Made by a program: the position numbers and the translations under genes
The notes under the pieces: generated by a model
Seen by the model: only the letters and a program-made list of their open reading frames with translations
What the model was told of the DNA's origin: nothing
The model's database searches: none
Assembly (NCBI RefSeq): GCF_040581485.1
Contig: NC_090128.1
Location: 3,348,001-3,412,000, forward strand
Direction: 5' to 3'
Origin: Linepithema humile
Lineage: Eukaryota > Arthropoda > Insecta > Hymenoptera > Formicidae
DNA length: 64,000 bases
Shown here: positions 1-11,726 of the stretch, piece by piece
Layout: each line of letters begins with the position of its first letter
How positions within the stretch are numbered: position 1 is the stretch's first letter

Positions 1-1247
1 TTAAATTATGCCGCCGTGTTTGACAAGTGATGTGACGGGTTCCCCGACAATGAGAGATACGCGTTACCATAATCGATATAGTCGCCCGAGTATTCATTAG
101 TCGCGTGAATGTCACGGTGCAATCGCGCGACGATAGTCGCCGTAAAATTATTACGACGCGGTTATTTATGTTTCGATTGTTTATGATTTATAATGCGCGG
201 CATGTCCCGGCATTTGCGGAATCAACGTGTTTCGCAGTTACCAGTTGGAAATTTTGTCCGTGAAATAAAGAAATGTCGCACGGTAACGAAGTGATTATCG
301 ATAGCCGTTTCTATCTCGTCGCGCGCGCTAATGAGACTCCACCTCAGAATCCCAACTGTTTTTTAACGTAACGCGTAACATTACAACTGTCGCACTCAAA
401 TGTATTACGTCTTTCGCTGATAACAGTCATAACACTTAAAATGACGACTTGCCGTTCGGATGGATGCTCTCAGCGTCGTTTAGCTCTTCGCCTCTTTCGC
501 CTCGTTTCCATTTCGCCGCCGGGAGGCGCATCACTTCCCATTTCGCCCTGTGGGGAGCATTTTCCTCCCGCGGGAACGGCGGGAACAATTAACGAAATAG
601 CGCTCGAATCGGCGCCGACCGCTAAATTTAATCGCGACATTATCATTACGGTTTCACCGCGATCGAAGGTGTCGCTTAATCCGCCCTTAAGAGTCCCTCA
701 AAAAAAGCTCGACGGCGCTTTTTCTTCTCTCCGGGAAAATGGATTACCCTTTTATCGATGCTGATATGAAGTGGAGGAGAAAGGAAGAAAAAAATGCCTT
801 CTGGTGAGAATAAGTCGAAATATTAAATTGTATTCGTTCATAGGAAAACCATTCGTTGAAAAGTTAAAACGCGTATCCTCGCCCGTTGCACCTTTAGTTC
901 TCCCCCCCCCCCCGCCCCCTCATCCGGCACTCGACTTTTTCATTTTCAGCCCTCATTTCCATTTCGAGCGATGGAAAAAGAAGCGTATTCCGTCATTTCG
1001 CATTCGATATTTACTGCCGGCCGCGAGACGCCAGCGCAATTTTAAAGGAGCGCCTTTAAGGGCGCTTCTTTCGCACGCGCAAAGCGAACGTCCCGGTGGT
1101 TTACTGGGAGCTATTCGGATATTTCCAGCCCTCCCCCCCCCCTCCCCACTCTTATCCCCCTCTAGACTCGACAATTCGCATCCCGATGAAAACGTTGCCG
1201 ACTAAACGAGCTCGCGATTCCGAGGGCGAGCGCGAAAAAGCGAAAGG

Positions 1248-1290
1248 AACGAACGAATGAACGAACGAACGAACGAATGAACGAACGAAG
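1248..1290. repeat. (ACGA/ATGA)n tetranucleotide microsatellite
   Basis: About ten consecutive 4-bp units of AACG or AATG type can be read directly. It is a simple repeat in upstream non-coding DNA. Confidence 0.85.
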
Positions 1291-1638
1291 CTACAGCGTC
1301 GCCGTCGTTTTTTGCGTCTTCTCGCGTTTTTCCGCGCGCGATTCTTGCTTCATGAGATTCTCATTTATGCGAATTCACGTTTACACGACATCGGGTATGC
1401 ACAGAGGGAAGCGGCACGACGATAATTTGCGAGTGCGCGATGAAAAGAACGTGACCCGATCGTGATTTCGACTTATAAATAGTCTGGTATTTGCAATTGC
1501 TACTTAAGATAATTTCAAATTCAGAAAATTAGCGTTTGTCTAAAATTAAATATTGCGATAAACAGGGAGTTAAATAAGAGTTTGGGATTTAGAGAGTAAA
1601 TAATACTCATTAAACCAAGCAAAATTAGAGAATTTATA

Positions 1639-1684
1639 TCTAAATAGTTAGAGATATTTATTTTAAAATATCTCTAACATTTAG
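1639..1684. repeat. AT-rich inverted repeat (foldback)
   Basis: A 20-21 nt arm beginning TCTAAATAGTTAGAG is followed, after a spacer of about 6 nt, by its near-perfect reverse complement ending CTCTAACATTTAGA. A further related copy of the TTTAGAGATATTT motif follows to about 1715. It could be a degraded MITE. No coding is seen. Confidence 0.6.
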
Positions 1685-3086
1685 ATCTAAAATTTAGAGA
1701 TATTTTATATCTAAATCAAAATATAATAAAACAAAATATCTGGAATATAAAATATCTCGTGAATTTACTTTAGATGATCTTATTTTTATATATACAAAAA
1801 AATTCTAGAAATCTATTCAAATAAAAAAATTGTATGGATCTACGCAAGAATGCAGCAAGTGATTTATATTATCTCAGAAAATCTCTCTTATTTCTTAAAT
1901 TGACTTTTTTATCTATATTGTTCAAGCGTTTTATTCAATTTAATAAGTGCTGCCTATTTTCTAACAATAAGTTCTAAATTCTTTTTTGTAATATGCCGTA
2001 TGTGTCTTCTTAACTTACAGAGTTTGATACAGTTATAAATGATTGCAACTGGAATTAAATAGCAGATTTGTGCGCTAAGCAGAAATACCTGTTTCGCCGA
2101 TAAGGCAAGTTACACGTGACACGTGATATTACGTGAACTGTCGAGCGGTCTGTCAAGATTGTATCTGCAACGTTCGCGTTTTCCACATCGCTCTCGGCGC
2201 AGCGACTTTTAAAGACGCAGTTGCAAAAAAAGAAAAATCCGCGACTCACTAGTTCGACGGGTTGGCGGTGGGAGGAGGAGGAGGAGAAGGGGGGCAGCGG
2301 GGGTCAGTTGATATTGGATTCGAAACATTCGGGATCGGCAATATCTCTCAAGACCATTCCCCGTCCTTTGCATTCCACGGAAGAAAGGCTACGTCGCACG
2401 GGATAAAGCCACGAAGGAGAGCGGAAGGTTTGCATGCCGCGCTGCACGGGCGGCGCGCTCGATATTCCGATATCCTGATATCGGGAGTGTTTCTCCTCAC
2501 GACATCCTCGCCTCTCCTCTCCCGGGATACACACCCTCTCTTCGTGGAATTTATTATCCTCTCTCTCAACCTGCATCTCGCGCTATGCCGGAAGCACCCC
2601 GGTGAGACCATCTTGCCAGGGATTCGGCAGTTTCCGCGCCGCGACGGCGACTGTTTTTCCACGGGAGACTCGAGACTCTGCGGGCAAGTCCTGATCTCCA
2701 GCTGGGGACTTTAATAGCCCTTTCGTTCGCGAAGGAGAGGCGAAACCCCACGGGAGAGGCGAAATCCCGTAATCGATTGTCGTCGGTGCCGCCGGGCTGA
2801 TAAAAAATTTACGGGCGGAAATGGCTTCCCACTCGAAACAAGGCGCGTGATGCGGCCCGGATTACGGAATTCGTTAAGATCGAAAATGGTCGCCGCTGGT
2901 TGCGCGTGAGTTAATTCCCAAGTTTACAACATTTAAACTCAATTACTCGGAAATCCGTCGTAACGTCTCTCGCGAATCATTCCATCCACTCGCACGCGCG
3001 CCCGTGCCCGTCCGTTGTTCAATTCGAACACGTCGAAATCCGAAATATATCGTGACTCACCGATTTCTATCATCTTGTTGTTGCAG

Positions 3087-3342
3087 AATTTCGCCTGTCG
3101 GTCGCGTGCGAGGCTGATGACGTCGCCAGCGGTCTCGCACTCGCCGTTCCATCGACGCGATCGAAGCACCGCAATTCCCCGTCAGCCACGCCGAGGGGTC
3201 CAGCGCGTGCGGGCGGCATAGGTCAGCGAAAAATGCGATAGGGGACGGACGGGAAGAATACGATCGCAAAGAGAGGAAGAATAGGCGGACGAGGGAGAGG
3301 AGCGGGGAAGGGGGAGGGTTTATCGCCCGATGAGAGTGCGCC
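3087..3342 (+). other. Probable 5' UTR part of the first visible exon of the LRR-Ig gene
   Basis: A pyrimidine-rich stretch ending TTGTTGTTGCAG (AG at 3085-3086) lies 256 bp upstream of the gene's start codon and would make a good 3' splice site. If used, an exon starts at 3087 and carries a 5' UTR leading into the coding start at 3343. This is inference from the splice motif alone. The upstream exon is not identified. Confidence 0.4.
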
Positions 3343-6035
3343 ATGTGCTCGATCGCATCGGCCGCCTGGCGACGGAGGGTTGTCCTCCTCGGGGCGATGT
3401 TGCTGCTGCTGCTATCCTGGGTGGCGGGCGCGGCGAAGGACTGCCCGAGCATGTGCGCGTGCAAGTGGAAGGGCGGCAAGCAGTGGGTGGAGTGCGCAAA
3501 CCGCGGCCTCAACGGACTGCCGATGGGCGCGCAGGAGGAAACGCAGGTGCTCGATCTATCGGACAATCAATTGATGAACCTGCCGGCGGAGTGTTTCCAC
3601 AAGCTCGGCCTGACCAATTTGCAGCGTCTTTATCTAAGCCGATCGCACATCAGTCAGATCGCCGCCGAGGCGTTCGTCGGTCTGGTCGGCCTCGTCGAAC
3701 TCGATCTATCTGAGAATCTGATCGAGGATGTGCCTACGGACACGTTCGCGTTCTGCTCGAACCTGATGCGGCTTATACTGAACGGCAATCGGATCCGGAA
3801 GATACGACAGGGCGCTTTCCGCAAGCTCACCCAATTGACTAATCTTGAGATTAGTCAGTGCGAGATCGAAGAGATCGAACGGGGCGCCTTTGAGGGTCTC
3901 GATTCGCTGGAGTGGTTACGGCTGAACGGCAATCGACTCACTCGTGTGCCCGATTACACTCTGCCGCTGGGTAGCAATCTTCGCGGCCTGACTCTTCACA
4001 ACAACCCGTGGCAGTGCGACTGTAGGCTCAGATCTATGCAGGGTTGGCTGAAGGATTCGGCTTCGACGGCGCCGCAAGAGTCCGAGCCGGTCTGCGGCGT
4101 TCCGGAGAAATTGCAAGGCAGACAAATTAAGAGTCTCAAAATTAACGATCTGGCCTGCCTGCCGCATATCGAACTTCAGAACAATTTAGAGGTCTACGAG
4201 GGCGAGAATGTCACTCTGAAATGCGAGGTTTACGCGGTGCCGACCGCCAAGGTCACCTGGTCATTCAACAAAGTACCGTGCGAGCTGCAGAACGAGAACG
4301 ACTCCGTGACGAACGATGCCACCACATATTCAAAGTAATTGAATCTTGCAACGTATTTTAGATCTAATTATTAATAGTCAAAGAAAATTTGAGTAAGAGT
4401 TGAAATATTCCATCATCTAAAACTCAGTGCGAAAAAGAAGAACACTAGAGAAAAATAGATTTATAATATAAAAAATAATATTCGTAATGTAAAACACAGT
4501 TTTAAGTTTCAAAGTTACGAATATTACAGATGCGAAATTTGACGCACGAATAACCGCGTTTTATAATTCAATATTGAAAAATTGATTATTATAAAGAAAC
4601 GTTTCAACTTCTTACATAAATTCAATAATTAATTAATTTCTCTTATTGCCAGTATTTGGCGATAATTACGGAGCGTCGATCGAAGCTGCAGGCATATTCG
4701 TCTCGTATCAAACTGTATTTTTCCTGGATCTGTTGCAGATACTTCTACCGGCAACGTGGCGGGACCAACATGAGCAGTACGCTGTTCCTCTACTCAGTAG
4801 AGTTGCTCGACGAGGGCACGTACGGTTGCGTTGCGGAAAACAGCGCGGGTTTCGTGGAAGCAAATCTCTCCCTGCGTGTGCTCTTCCGTGAGAAAACCAC
4901 CGTGGAGCCACCATCTGACAATCCCGCGTCCGGTTACGTGGCCGCGATAGCCGCCGGCGCGCTGGTGGGCACACTTCTGGCGCTGGGCTGCCTCGTGGGC
5001 AGCGTGATCTACTGCGCGAAGAAACGCCGTCGCGACCGAAAGCGCAACTCGAAAGCGCTGGTGACGCAGAGCAAATCGGTGATGCCGATCACGAAGGACA
5101 CCGCCGGCGGCGGCGGCGGCGGCACTTGCCGAAAAGGCAACGGCAGCCTGATCGGCTTGGAGCATCAGCAGATGGTTTCCTACACCGAGCGCGAGATCAA
5201 TCGCGCGGCCACCCTCGAGCGCCGCGAGCACTCGCGAAACAATCCGGACCGGGACGCGTATCGAGTGGCAAGTCCGGTCGCCAAGTACCTGACCGAACCG
5301 GATCTAATTAACGAGGTGCCCGAGAGCACTGAAGTGGGCTACGGCCAGCTGTACGGGCGGCATCATCAGCGCGCCGGCGGTGTCGACCGGCAGATCCTAG
5401 AATATGATTCGGGCTATCCGCTGCAGCCGGATCTGCGACCGCCGCCGGTCCTGCCGCAGATGAGTTATCTGGACCAGGATGGTTATCCGTTGAACTTTGG
5501 CCTGCCCAAGATCTCTTTTAGCACCGCCAGCACGCTGCCGAGGCTCCGCACGCGGATGACGGAGCCCGGCTCGGCGGCCGCGCCGGCCGCAAGATACTCG
5601 CGCGAGGCCGAGTTCCTCGCGAGATCGCCGGGATACGATCCTGTGTTGTCGCGAACCGACGCCAGGTACACTGCCGAGGGCTACCCCTATCCGACGCATC
5701 AACATCAGCAACTTCAGCAGCAGCAACCGCAGCAGACGATGCCGTCGCCGATTCAACCGATTCAGGCGATCCAGCCGGTCGAGCAACCGATCCAGCAACA
5801 GCTGCCTCTACAATCGCCGGTCTCGCCGATCGCCGTCTTTCCGGAAGTACCCTTCATACCGTCACCTCCGGCGGCCTATCGCGGCGAGACCACCCCCTTA
5901 TCGCCGCGATCCTTGCTCAGTAAAACTGCCCGCGAGGCTGCGGCTGCGGCCGCCGCAAGAGCAGAGGAGCTTCAACCGCCGAATCACCCAGAGAGTCCCG
6001 ACGAGGGCTACGTAGGAGACGCTATGGACGTCTGA
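3343..6035 (+). CDS. Kekkon-type LRR-Ig single-pass transmembrane protein (two coding exons)
   Basis: Coding exons are 3343-4334 and 4739-6035. The intron begins GTAATT and ends TTGTTGCAG, and the split codon closes in frame, giving 762 residues. The start is the ATG before a leucine-rich signal peptide (about residues 1-31). Domains in order: cysteine-rich LRRNT (34-61, CPSMCACKWKGGKQ), about six leucine-rich repeats (67-209), LRRCT (220-272, NPWQCDC), one C2-type Ig domain (about 274-378) with cysteines 294 and 361 and a GTYGCVAENSAG strand, a membrane helix (about 397-422), then a long cytoplasmic tail. The tail has poly-Gly, a Gln-rich stretch and poly-Ala, and ends PDEGYVGDAMDV, a possible class II PDZ ligand. 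This order matches insect kekkon proteins, which modulate receptor signalling such as EGFR and BMP pathways in Drosophila. The family is fairly sure; the paralogue is not assigned. Other LRR-Ig receptors are the alternative. Confidence 0.88.
4335..4738 (+). other. Intron of the LRR-Ig gene
   Basis: This 404-bp AT-rich intron has donor A|GTAATT at 4335 and acceptor TGTTGCAG at 4737-4738, and it interrupts the Ig domain. An alternative acceptor at 4651-4652 also has open frame downstream, but it does not match the donor phase and would add non-Ig-like residues. The 4738 site restores the sequence between Ig cysteines 294 and 361. Confidence 0.8.
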
Positions 6036-7833
6036 AAAATGGCCAGTGGACGACGAGGTGAATAATCGTCGGTTCTGAAAAGCGTGGGAGATATATTCTG
6101 GATATAATAAGTGAATAAGACTGACGTATCGTTCGCTTTTTTGTGAGTTTCAGTTCTCTTCTCGTGAATTTATCCCGAAGGAAGAATGTTTTAGACTGAA
6201 CAATTTATTTCTGGAAACCGCCATAATTGAAATTTTTTAAAGGCAAGAAACCAAAAAAGAAAAATAGTGTTAACAATCGTGCACAATTTTCTTGGGAATT
6301 GTCGAAGAAGAAGCCGTTGTCTACATTTTTACGAAACAGTTTTATCTTGGGATAACGAATTAATTTTAAAAGTAAGTAAAATATTGAACATATATATATA
6401 TATATATATGAATAACTTTTGACTACTTTAATATTGTTTGGAATGTAAGAAAATCATTTTCTTACACAAATTCTTATACGTGTCGCTGACGAAACAATCA
6501 TCACGATTCAAGAAAACAGATCTGCCCGCATTCTTTTTGCTCAATATATCGAACTATCGACAGGAATAACGATGATTCATCCGCACGTTTACATAATAAA
6601 TTTTCGAATAATTTTACAATCTTCTCCCACGCGCGTCAAGCATGAAGATCTTAACGAAGCTGCGGGCAAGCCGAATTACCAGCGTTAAGGAGGAAATCTG
6701 TCCTCGTCACGCTACCAGATTAATTCGCAGAGGATAACAGGGTCCAGGATGTGATTGGCGGAACAGGGCCGCCGAGAAACGGCGCGAACAAAGGACTCGT
6801 CTTGGCGCTGTATGGGGACGTAATAGATTAATCAGAAGGCATGTCCCGAACGTCGGTGCGACGCGCAACTCTCGTCAGACTCGAGAAGGACGATGCAAAT
6901 GCTCGTGCGTCTGGAACGACGCGAGTCGCGCGCTTGCGCGTTCGAGGGAAATCGACTCCGAAAAATTTACGCGGATCGCGTTTAAAATGCGGAGAGTGCT
7001 TTTTCGGACACCAAAACGGCGGGCGGATTTATTTAAACGGCGTGTCGCGCACTGGTGAAATACGACGACGTCCTTTGGACGCGCTCCAAGGAGAAACGTT
7101 CGGTCGCGCTGAAAAGGAACCAAGATGGCGTGACTGATCCTTAAAGTGATAGATAAATGTTTGGCGGACTCGATCGAGTGAAACGCGTCTCGGGGAAGAC
7201 GCGCTTTCAACGTGGCGAGTAAGAACGTGACTGGTGCTCAAAGCGGCTCCTCTTTTGGACGAGGAGGAGACTCGCTGAGAAAATGTGAAATTAATTAAGT
7301 TTAATTGTTCATGTTGACCCCGGAAAGTTTTAATCGGCTGCGACGAACCGATAATTGCAGAACGGACCGATAAAGATATAACGATAATAAAAGAGGACGC
7401 TATAGCCTTTTAATCGTAAATAATATAAATATTTGAGGATGTTCACATTTATGGTTTGCTGTATCTCTCTTGTGACAGATTTTTCGAAAATCGTTTTGCC
7501 GAATTTCAAACGAGTAATATCGGAAAACATATGACGTTTATTATTGTTCGTTGAATGTGTAATAATAGAAGTGTGCGCTTCGGTCATTATTGACGTCTCT
7601 TGGATTACTCTGGTATTGTTTAGGGTTGAAAACAGCGTTTACATCCCGCTCTACGGGGTGATAGTGATCCGAAAATCTGCTCAAGACATCCTCGCACCCA
7701 CCGACAGCATTTGGTTTTAGACTTACAAGGACAGATGTATCGACAGTTGTATTGTTAATTTCGATCGAGGACTTTCGATCCTGGTGTTTCAGGCGGAGAC
7801 GCAGTTGTAGCGAATTCTGCTGTAGTGATAATA
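6036..7833. other. 3' flank of the LRR-Ig gene and intergenic DNA
   Basis: AT-rich sequence directly after the stop codon probably includes the 3' UTR. An AATAAA hexamer occurs near 6595, but I cannot fix the poly(A) site. A (TA)n run lies at about 6389-6409. A CpG-rich patch follows at about 6640-7260. No further coding sequence is supported. Confidence 0.45.
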
Positions 7834-7974
7834 ATGTTAACTTGGTGTTTAAGATTGGCGAACTGTGCGAGATTAGGAGGCCGCACTGGCGCTCGACCTG
7901 ATGTACAGAGACCGTTGAACGTACAGAGTGCTCCGAAAACTGTGTGTACCAGAGGATTCGGCAAAAGATTTTAA
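7834..7974 (+). CDS. Unassigned small open frame, mitochondrial-presequence-like
   Basis: An ATG-initiated frame of 46 residues begins MLTWCLRLANCARL and ends GFGKRF. It is rich in Arg, Leu and Ala and almost lacks acidic residues, as mitochondrial targeting presequences do, and it carries a GKR motif just before the stop. The surrounding 7600-7985 differs in texture from its flanks. No splice donor that would extend it is obvious. It could be a relic of a first exon, part of a retrocopy, or chance. No function is assigned. Confidence 0.15.
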   Translation: MLTWCLRLANCARLGGRTGARPDVQRPLNVQSAPKTVCTRGFGKRF

Positions 7975-10900
7975 CGGGTTTAAAATTTACCTTCAAAAAC
8001 CATTTATATTTAATGGTCTTGAAAAGTTTTAATTTAATATTAAAATAATTATGAAAACTTTTTATTTCAGGAAACTTTCAACACACACACACACATTATG
8101 AGTTTTTTTTTTTATTGGTTTATTTAAATTGTGTTTTCGCCCGTTGTTTTGTCGCTTATATTTTTATTTAAATTTTAATTTCCTTATTTGTTTGTTTTGT
8201 TGTGTAATTAGATTTTTTATTATAGGAAATTTTTGCAATTTAATCTCTATTCGAGGGAATGGTATACATCTTTTCCGAGACACTCTGTACATCTATATAC
8301 ATATGAATATATATATATATATATAAATATATATACACATGACACAGATAGATATATACATATTATATGGCGCGACTAAAACACTAAGGAACAAGAATCG
8401 GTGAAAGTAGTTATTTTTCACAGGTGTCTTCGAGATTGCGATTCGTGCTGGCTTCGTCCTCAAATAAAATCGACCGACGTATAGCCAATAAACGTGAAAT
8501 AGAATGGGAACGTTAAATGGCATTGTTACGACGAGAGAAAGAACTGAGGTTTGATAACGCTCCGCGTCAGCAAAGCTCGCGAGTCCCGACGATTTAGAAA
8601 ATGTTGATGGGCTAATGACGAATTATCATAAGTGCAAGGTGGCGCCGGATGTGACGGAAGAATGCGTCCCGAGAAAGGGTGCCGGGCGTCCTTTCATCGT
8701 CGGAAGTACCCGGCGACGAGGAAACTGGTTTCCTTTCCGTCGCCGTAATCACGACGCGATTCACGGATGAACAGTGTTTGCCTTCCAGTCTGGCGACTGG
8801 CAGGGATATAGAATCCTGCCTGCGTCCTTTAAGCTTCATCCTTGAGATAACACGAAATTTGTCTTCGCGCATAATATTTCATTCTCTTTCAAGGTAACTA
8901 ATTTATCTACATTTTGTTGAAATTTTAAACGAAACAAAAATGATTTTTTAGGCAAGGAAACATGAACATAGGTTTGCATTACGAAGAGAAATAAAAATTG
9001 TTTTGGTAAATTGTTTATTTTTAGTAAACTAAAATTGACTGTTTTAAATTAAATTAAAATCGACCATTTTCACAAGCAAATTAATAAAGTAACGTAGAAA
9101 AGAGCTGCCGGGTAACATGTCGAAATTGAAATTATCTTTTAATGGAATATAAATATTTAGCTTTTAAAAACAGACAATTGCAAAATTTCTGTTGTAAATG
9201 TAAAAATTATACATAATAACTAATGTTCATTTAAACTTGATCATGTAACGTTGTCGGCGGATAGGCGACTTTCGAATATCGAGTTTTAGAAGCAAACGCA
9301 ATTTTACGCAGTGACGAAATTTTGCAAAGAGAGTTCCGCATTCGTCGTTTCATTTAATTAGAACTTTTTAAACGAGCTTGCTAACGAGAATAACTTCGAC
9401 GCGCGCGGTCAATTTTGCGAATTTCAATTAATCTGCCATGAATGGATGTGCCATTAGGCCGTGTTTTCGACAAAAACGCGACGAAAATGTATGCGATCGT
9501 ACTAAAACCATCGTGAACGTGGTTTAATTAGATTTAAATTTGAAAAGTGCGAGGGCTTTCATCAAGATTGTTCTGCAAAATATTCCTCCTATAATGTGTT
9601 TTATTTTTATTTTTTAGAAATTTTGCATCGTTATTTCTCAACCTTGCGAAGTAAAAGAAAAATACACGAAATATCAGCCAGGCGTTTAAACATCGCATTT
9701 TAAGTGCGGAGAAGTATTTCGGAAATTAAATAATTAGGAATCGCACATCCTTGCATTTAATCGCCATTTCCTTAAAGGACCTTCTTAAAGAACTTTCTCA
9801 AAAGACCTCGCCTGCAATTTCAATGAATAACATCGTTAAATCGAGTTAAATTCTGCGAGAAAATGCAACGTATTTCCTCGAGGAGAGCACATTTTAAAGG
9901 TAATTATTTCATTTAATACATTAAAGTAACCAGAAACAAATGTTTTGACGATTTTACGTCGGCGTTTCTTTTAAAGAGAAACGATTTTTTCAAATCATAT
10001 TTTCCATACGTGAAAATTTTTTATACACTTTTCTAGGCGCCTCATGCATATTTATTCGCATCGATTAAAGCCCGGCGAAAAGAAAAATTCAAACGCAACA
10101 CATTCAAAACAATTTCTCTCTAGCGAAAAAATCCAAACGACAATTTTCGGTTTTTATGTTTCCACTTCGACGCCATCCTCTCAGATCGTTTTTTCGTAGA
10201 TAAAAATTTATCATTGCGAAATCTGTCGCTTCCTTCGTGTGTATTTATTTTTGTCGAATTGACGAGCCAGCAGCAGTTAAACGTTGGAACAAGAAAAACA
10301 GTAGCGAAGTTTAACGATCTTGCTCGCAGGCGATATTGCATTCGCTCGTTTGCGGCTCGTTTGAGTGAAACACATTTTCTCTTTTTCCGTTCAATCCCTT
10401 TTCGCTTCTTATTTATTCTCTTTTCGTCCTGTGTGCGCGCTAATTATAATAGTGGCCGCAGGTCCGTTCGGTAACGATCTCGGTTTTTATGGAAAGCTTT
10501 CTCGGATTTTCCTCGAGAATCCGTTGAGACACGAGATACATTTTTGCGTTGTATTTCATAAGGAAATTATACGCGAACGGAGTTATCTTTCCGCGGAATC
10601 TCCAATTTTTCAATTCTCGCGACTTTTCAATATTTTCGGTGCAGATGGGAAACACTTCTGAAACAAAATTCCGCTCTGATAAATCGGTCGAATTAAATTT
10701 CGCAAGGAAATCATACGCGCGGAATTTCATCATATAAAGGCTTAGCGTCCCGAGATCGGTCGTGAATATTAATCGGCTTTCCTCTCGCGCCGGCTCGCTC
10801 GCGAGCGGTGAAACATTCACGCCGGCGAGGAAAATCTCGCGAGGAAAGCGGCCCGCCCTATTAACTTCCCTCACATTCACAACGCGCTGCCACGATGCTT

Positions 10901-11652
10901 TCCGGTAAATGTAATCACACGTCGATGCATTAATCAGCCGCCCGACGAAACTCCCGCTAACTCCACCCGTCGGGTATGCACGTCAGAAGTTAAGGGCTAG
11001 CGACGGGGCGGGGACGGGGTGTGGGAGCTTTCCGGTTAAATGGAAAACGTCCCTTCCGGGACTATCGGGAGAGTATATTATATTAAATTAATACATTTGC
11101 ATGTATCGGTATTTCGCATTAAAAATTCTCCCAACGCCACATCGATCTCTCGTCTCACGGAGAGAGCTTTCTATGGAAAACAAATCAGAAAAGATCAATC
11201 GCTATTCATAACAGTGTAGAGCAGCGCGCAAACACGGGGATCTTATTCACTCGATTTTTATACAGGGTGTCTTAGAAGAAGAATATTCAGTGGCGAATAT
11301 GGAGTGTATAAATTCTCACGCTGCGAGGTCGATTATGACGGGAGTGTGTGTATGACGGGAAGATAGTGAAAAATAGTGCGAAAGAGAGAGCGTGAAAGAG
11401 AGAGAGAGAAAGAAGAAAGATAACATTAAGTATACACGGAAAATGAGGGCCGAAGCCACACTTGAATCGATCTCCTTCGAAACCACCCATCCTGCCGCTC
11501 CGCCTCCCCCCCTCTCCTCTTCCGCGTAAACCACCCTCCTTTTCTCGACCGTAAAACTCCCGCGGAGAGTTACGACTCGCCGACGCTCGCAGACACAATC
11601 ACGCATACACAATCACGGACAGACGCACACACGTACATCCTCGTTTACGTAC

Positions 11653-11653
<1 letters not shown>
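7975..11653. other. Intergenic DNA without recognisable genes
   Basis: The stretch contains a poly-T/A patch near 8080-8240, a (TA)n run at about 8306-8335 and mixed AT-rich sequence to about 10900. CpG-richer sequence follows to 11640, including short GA-rich tracts near 11383-11420. The small open frames are not convincing on either strand. Confidence 0.45.

Positions 11654-11724
<71 letters not shown>
11654..11724. repeat. (AC)n microsatellite
   Basis: About 35 uninterrupted CA dinucleotides can be read directly. A purine-pyrimidine alternating tract of this length can adopt Z-DNA. Confidence 0.95.

Positions 11725-11726
<2 letters not shown>

Larger units (their letters stand above)
1..3086. 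other. Upstream intergenic or intronic sequence before the LRR-Ig gene
   Basis: No convincing coding exon is seen. The stretch mixes a CpG-rich part (about 430-1500 and 2250-2900) with an AT-rich part (about 1490-2050). It contains a short poly-C run near 902-917, a tetranucleotide repeat at 1248-1290 and an AT-rich foldback at 1639-1684. The short open frames in the GC-rich parts are of mixed composition and overlap on both strands, as expected by chance. It may hold the promoter and 5' UTR exons of the downstream gene, but I cannot place them. Confidence 0.5.

Noticed and set aside
4656..4738. Upstream extension of the second LRR-Ig exon to an acceptor at 4652
   Set aside because: Its phase does not match the GTAATT donor, and the added residues do not fit an Ig fold. 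The acceptor at 4738 restores phase and the domain.
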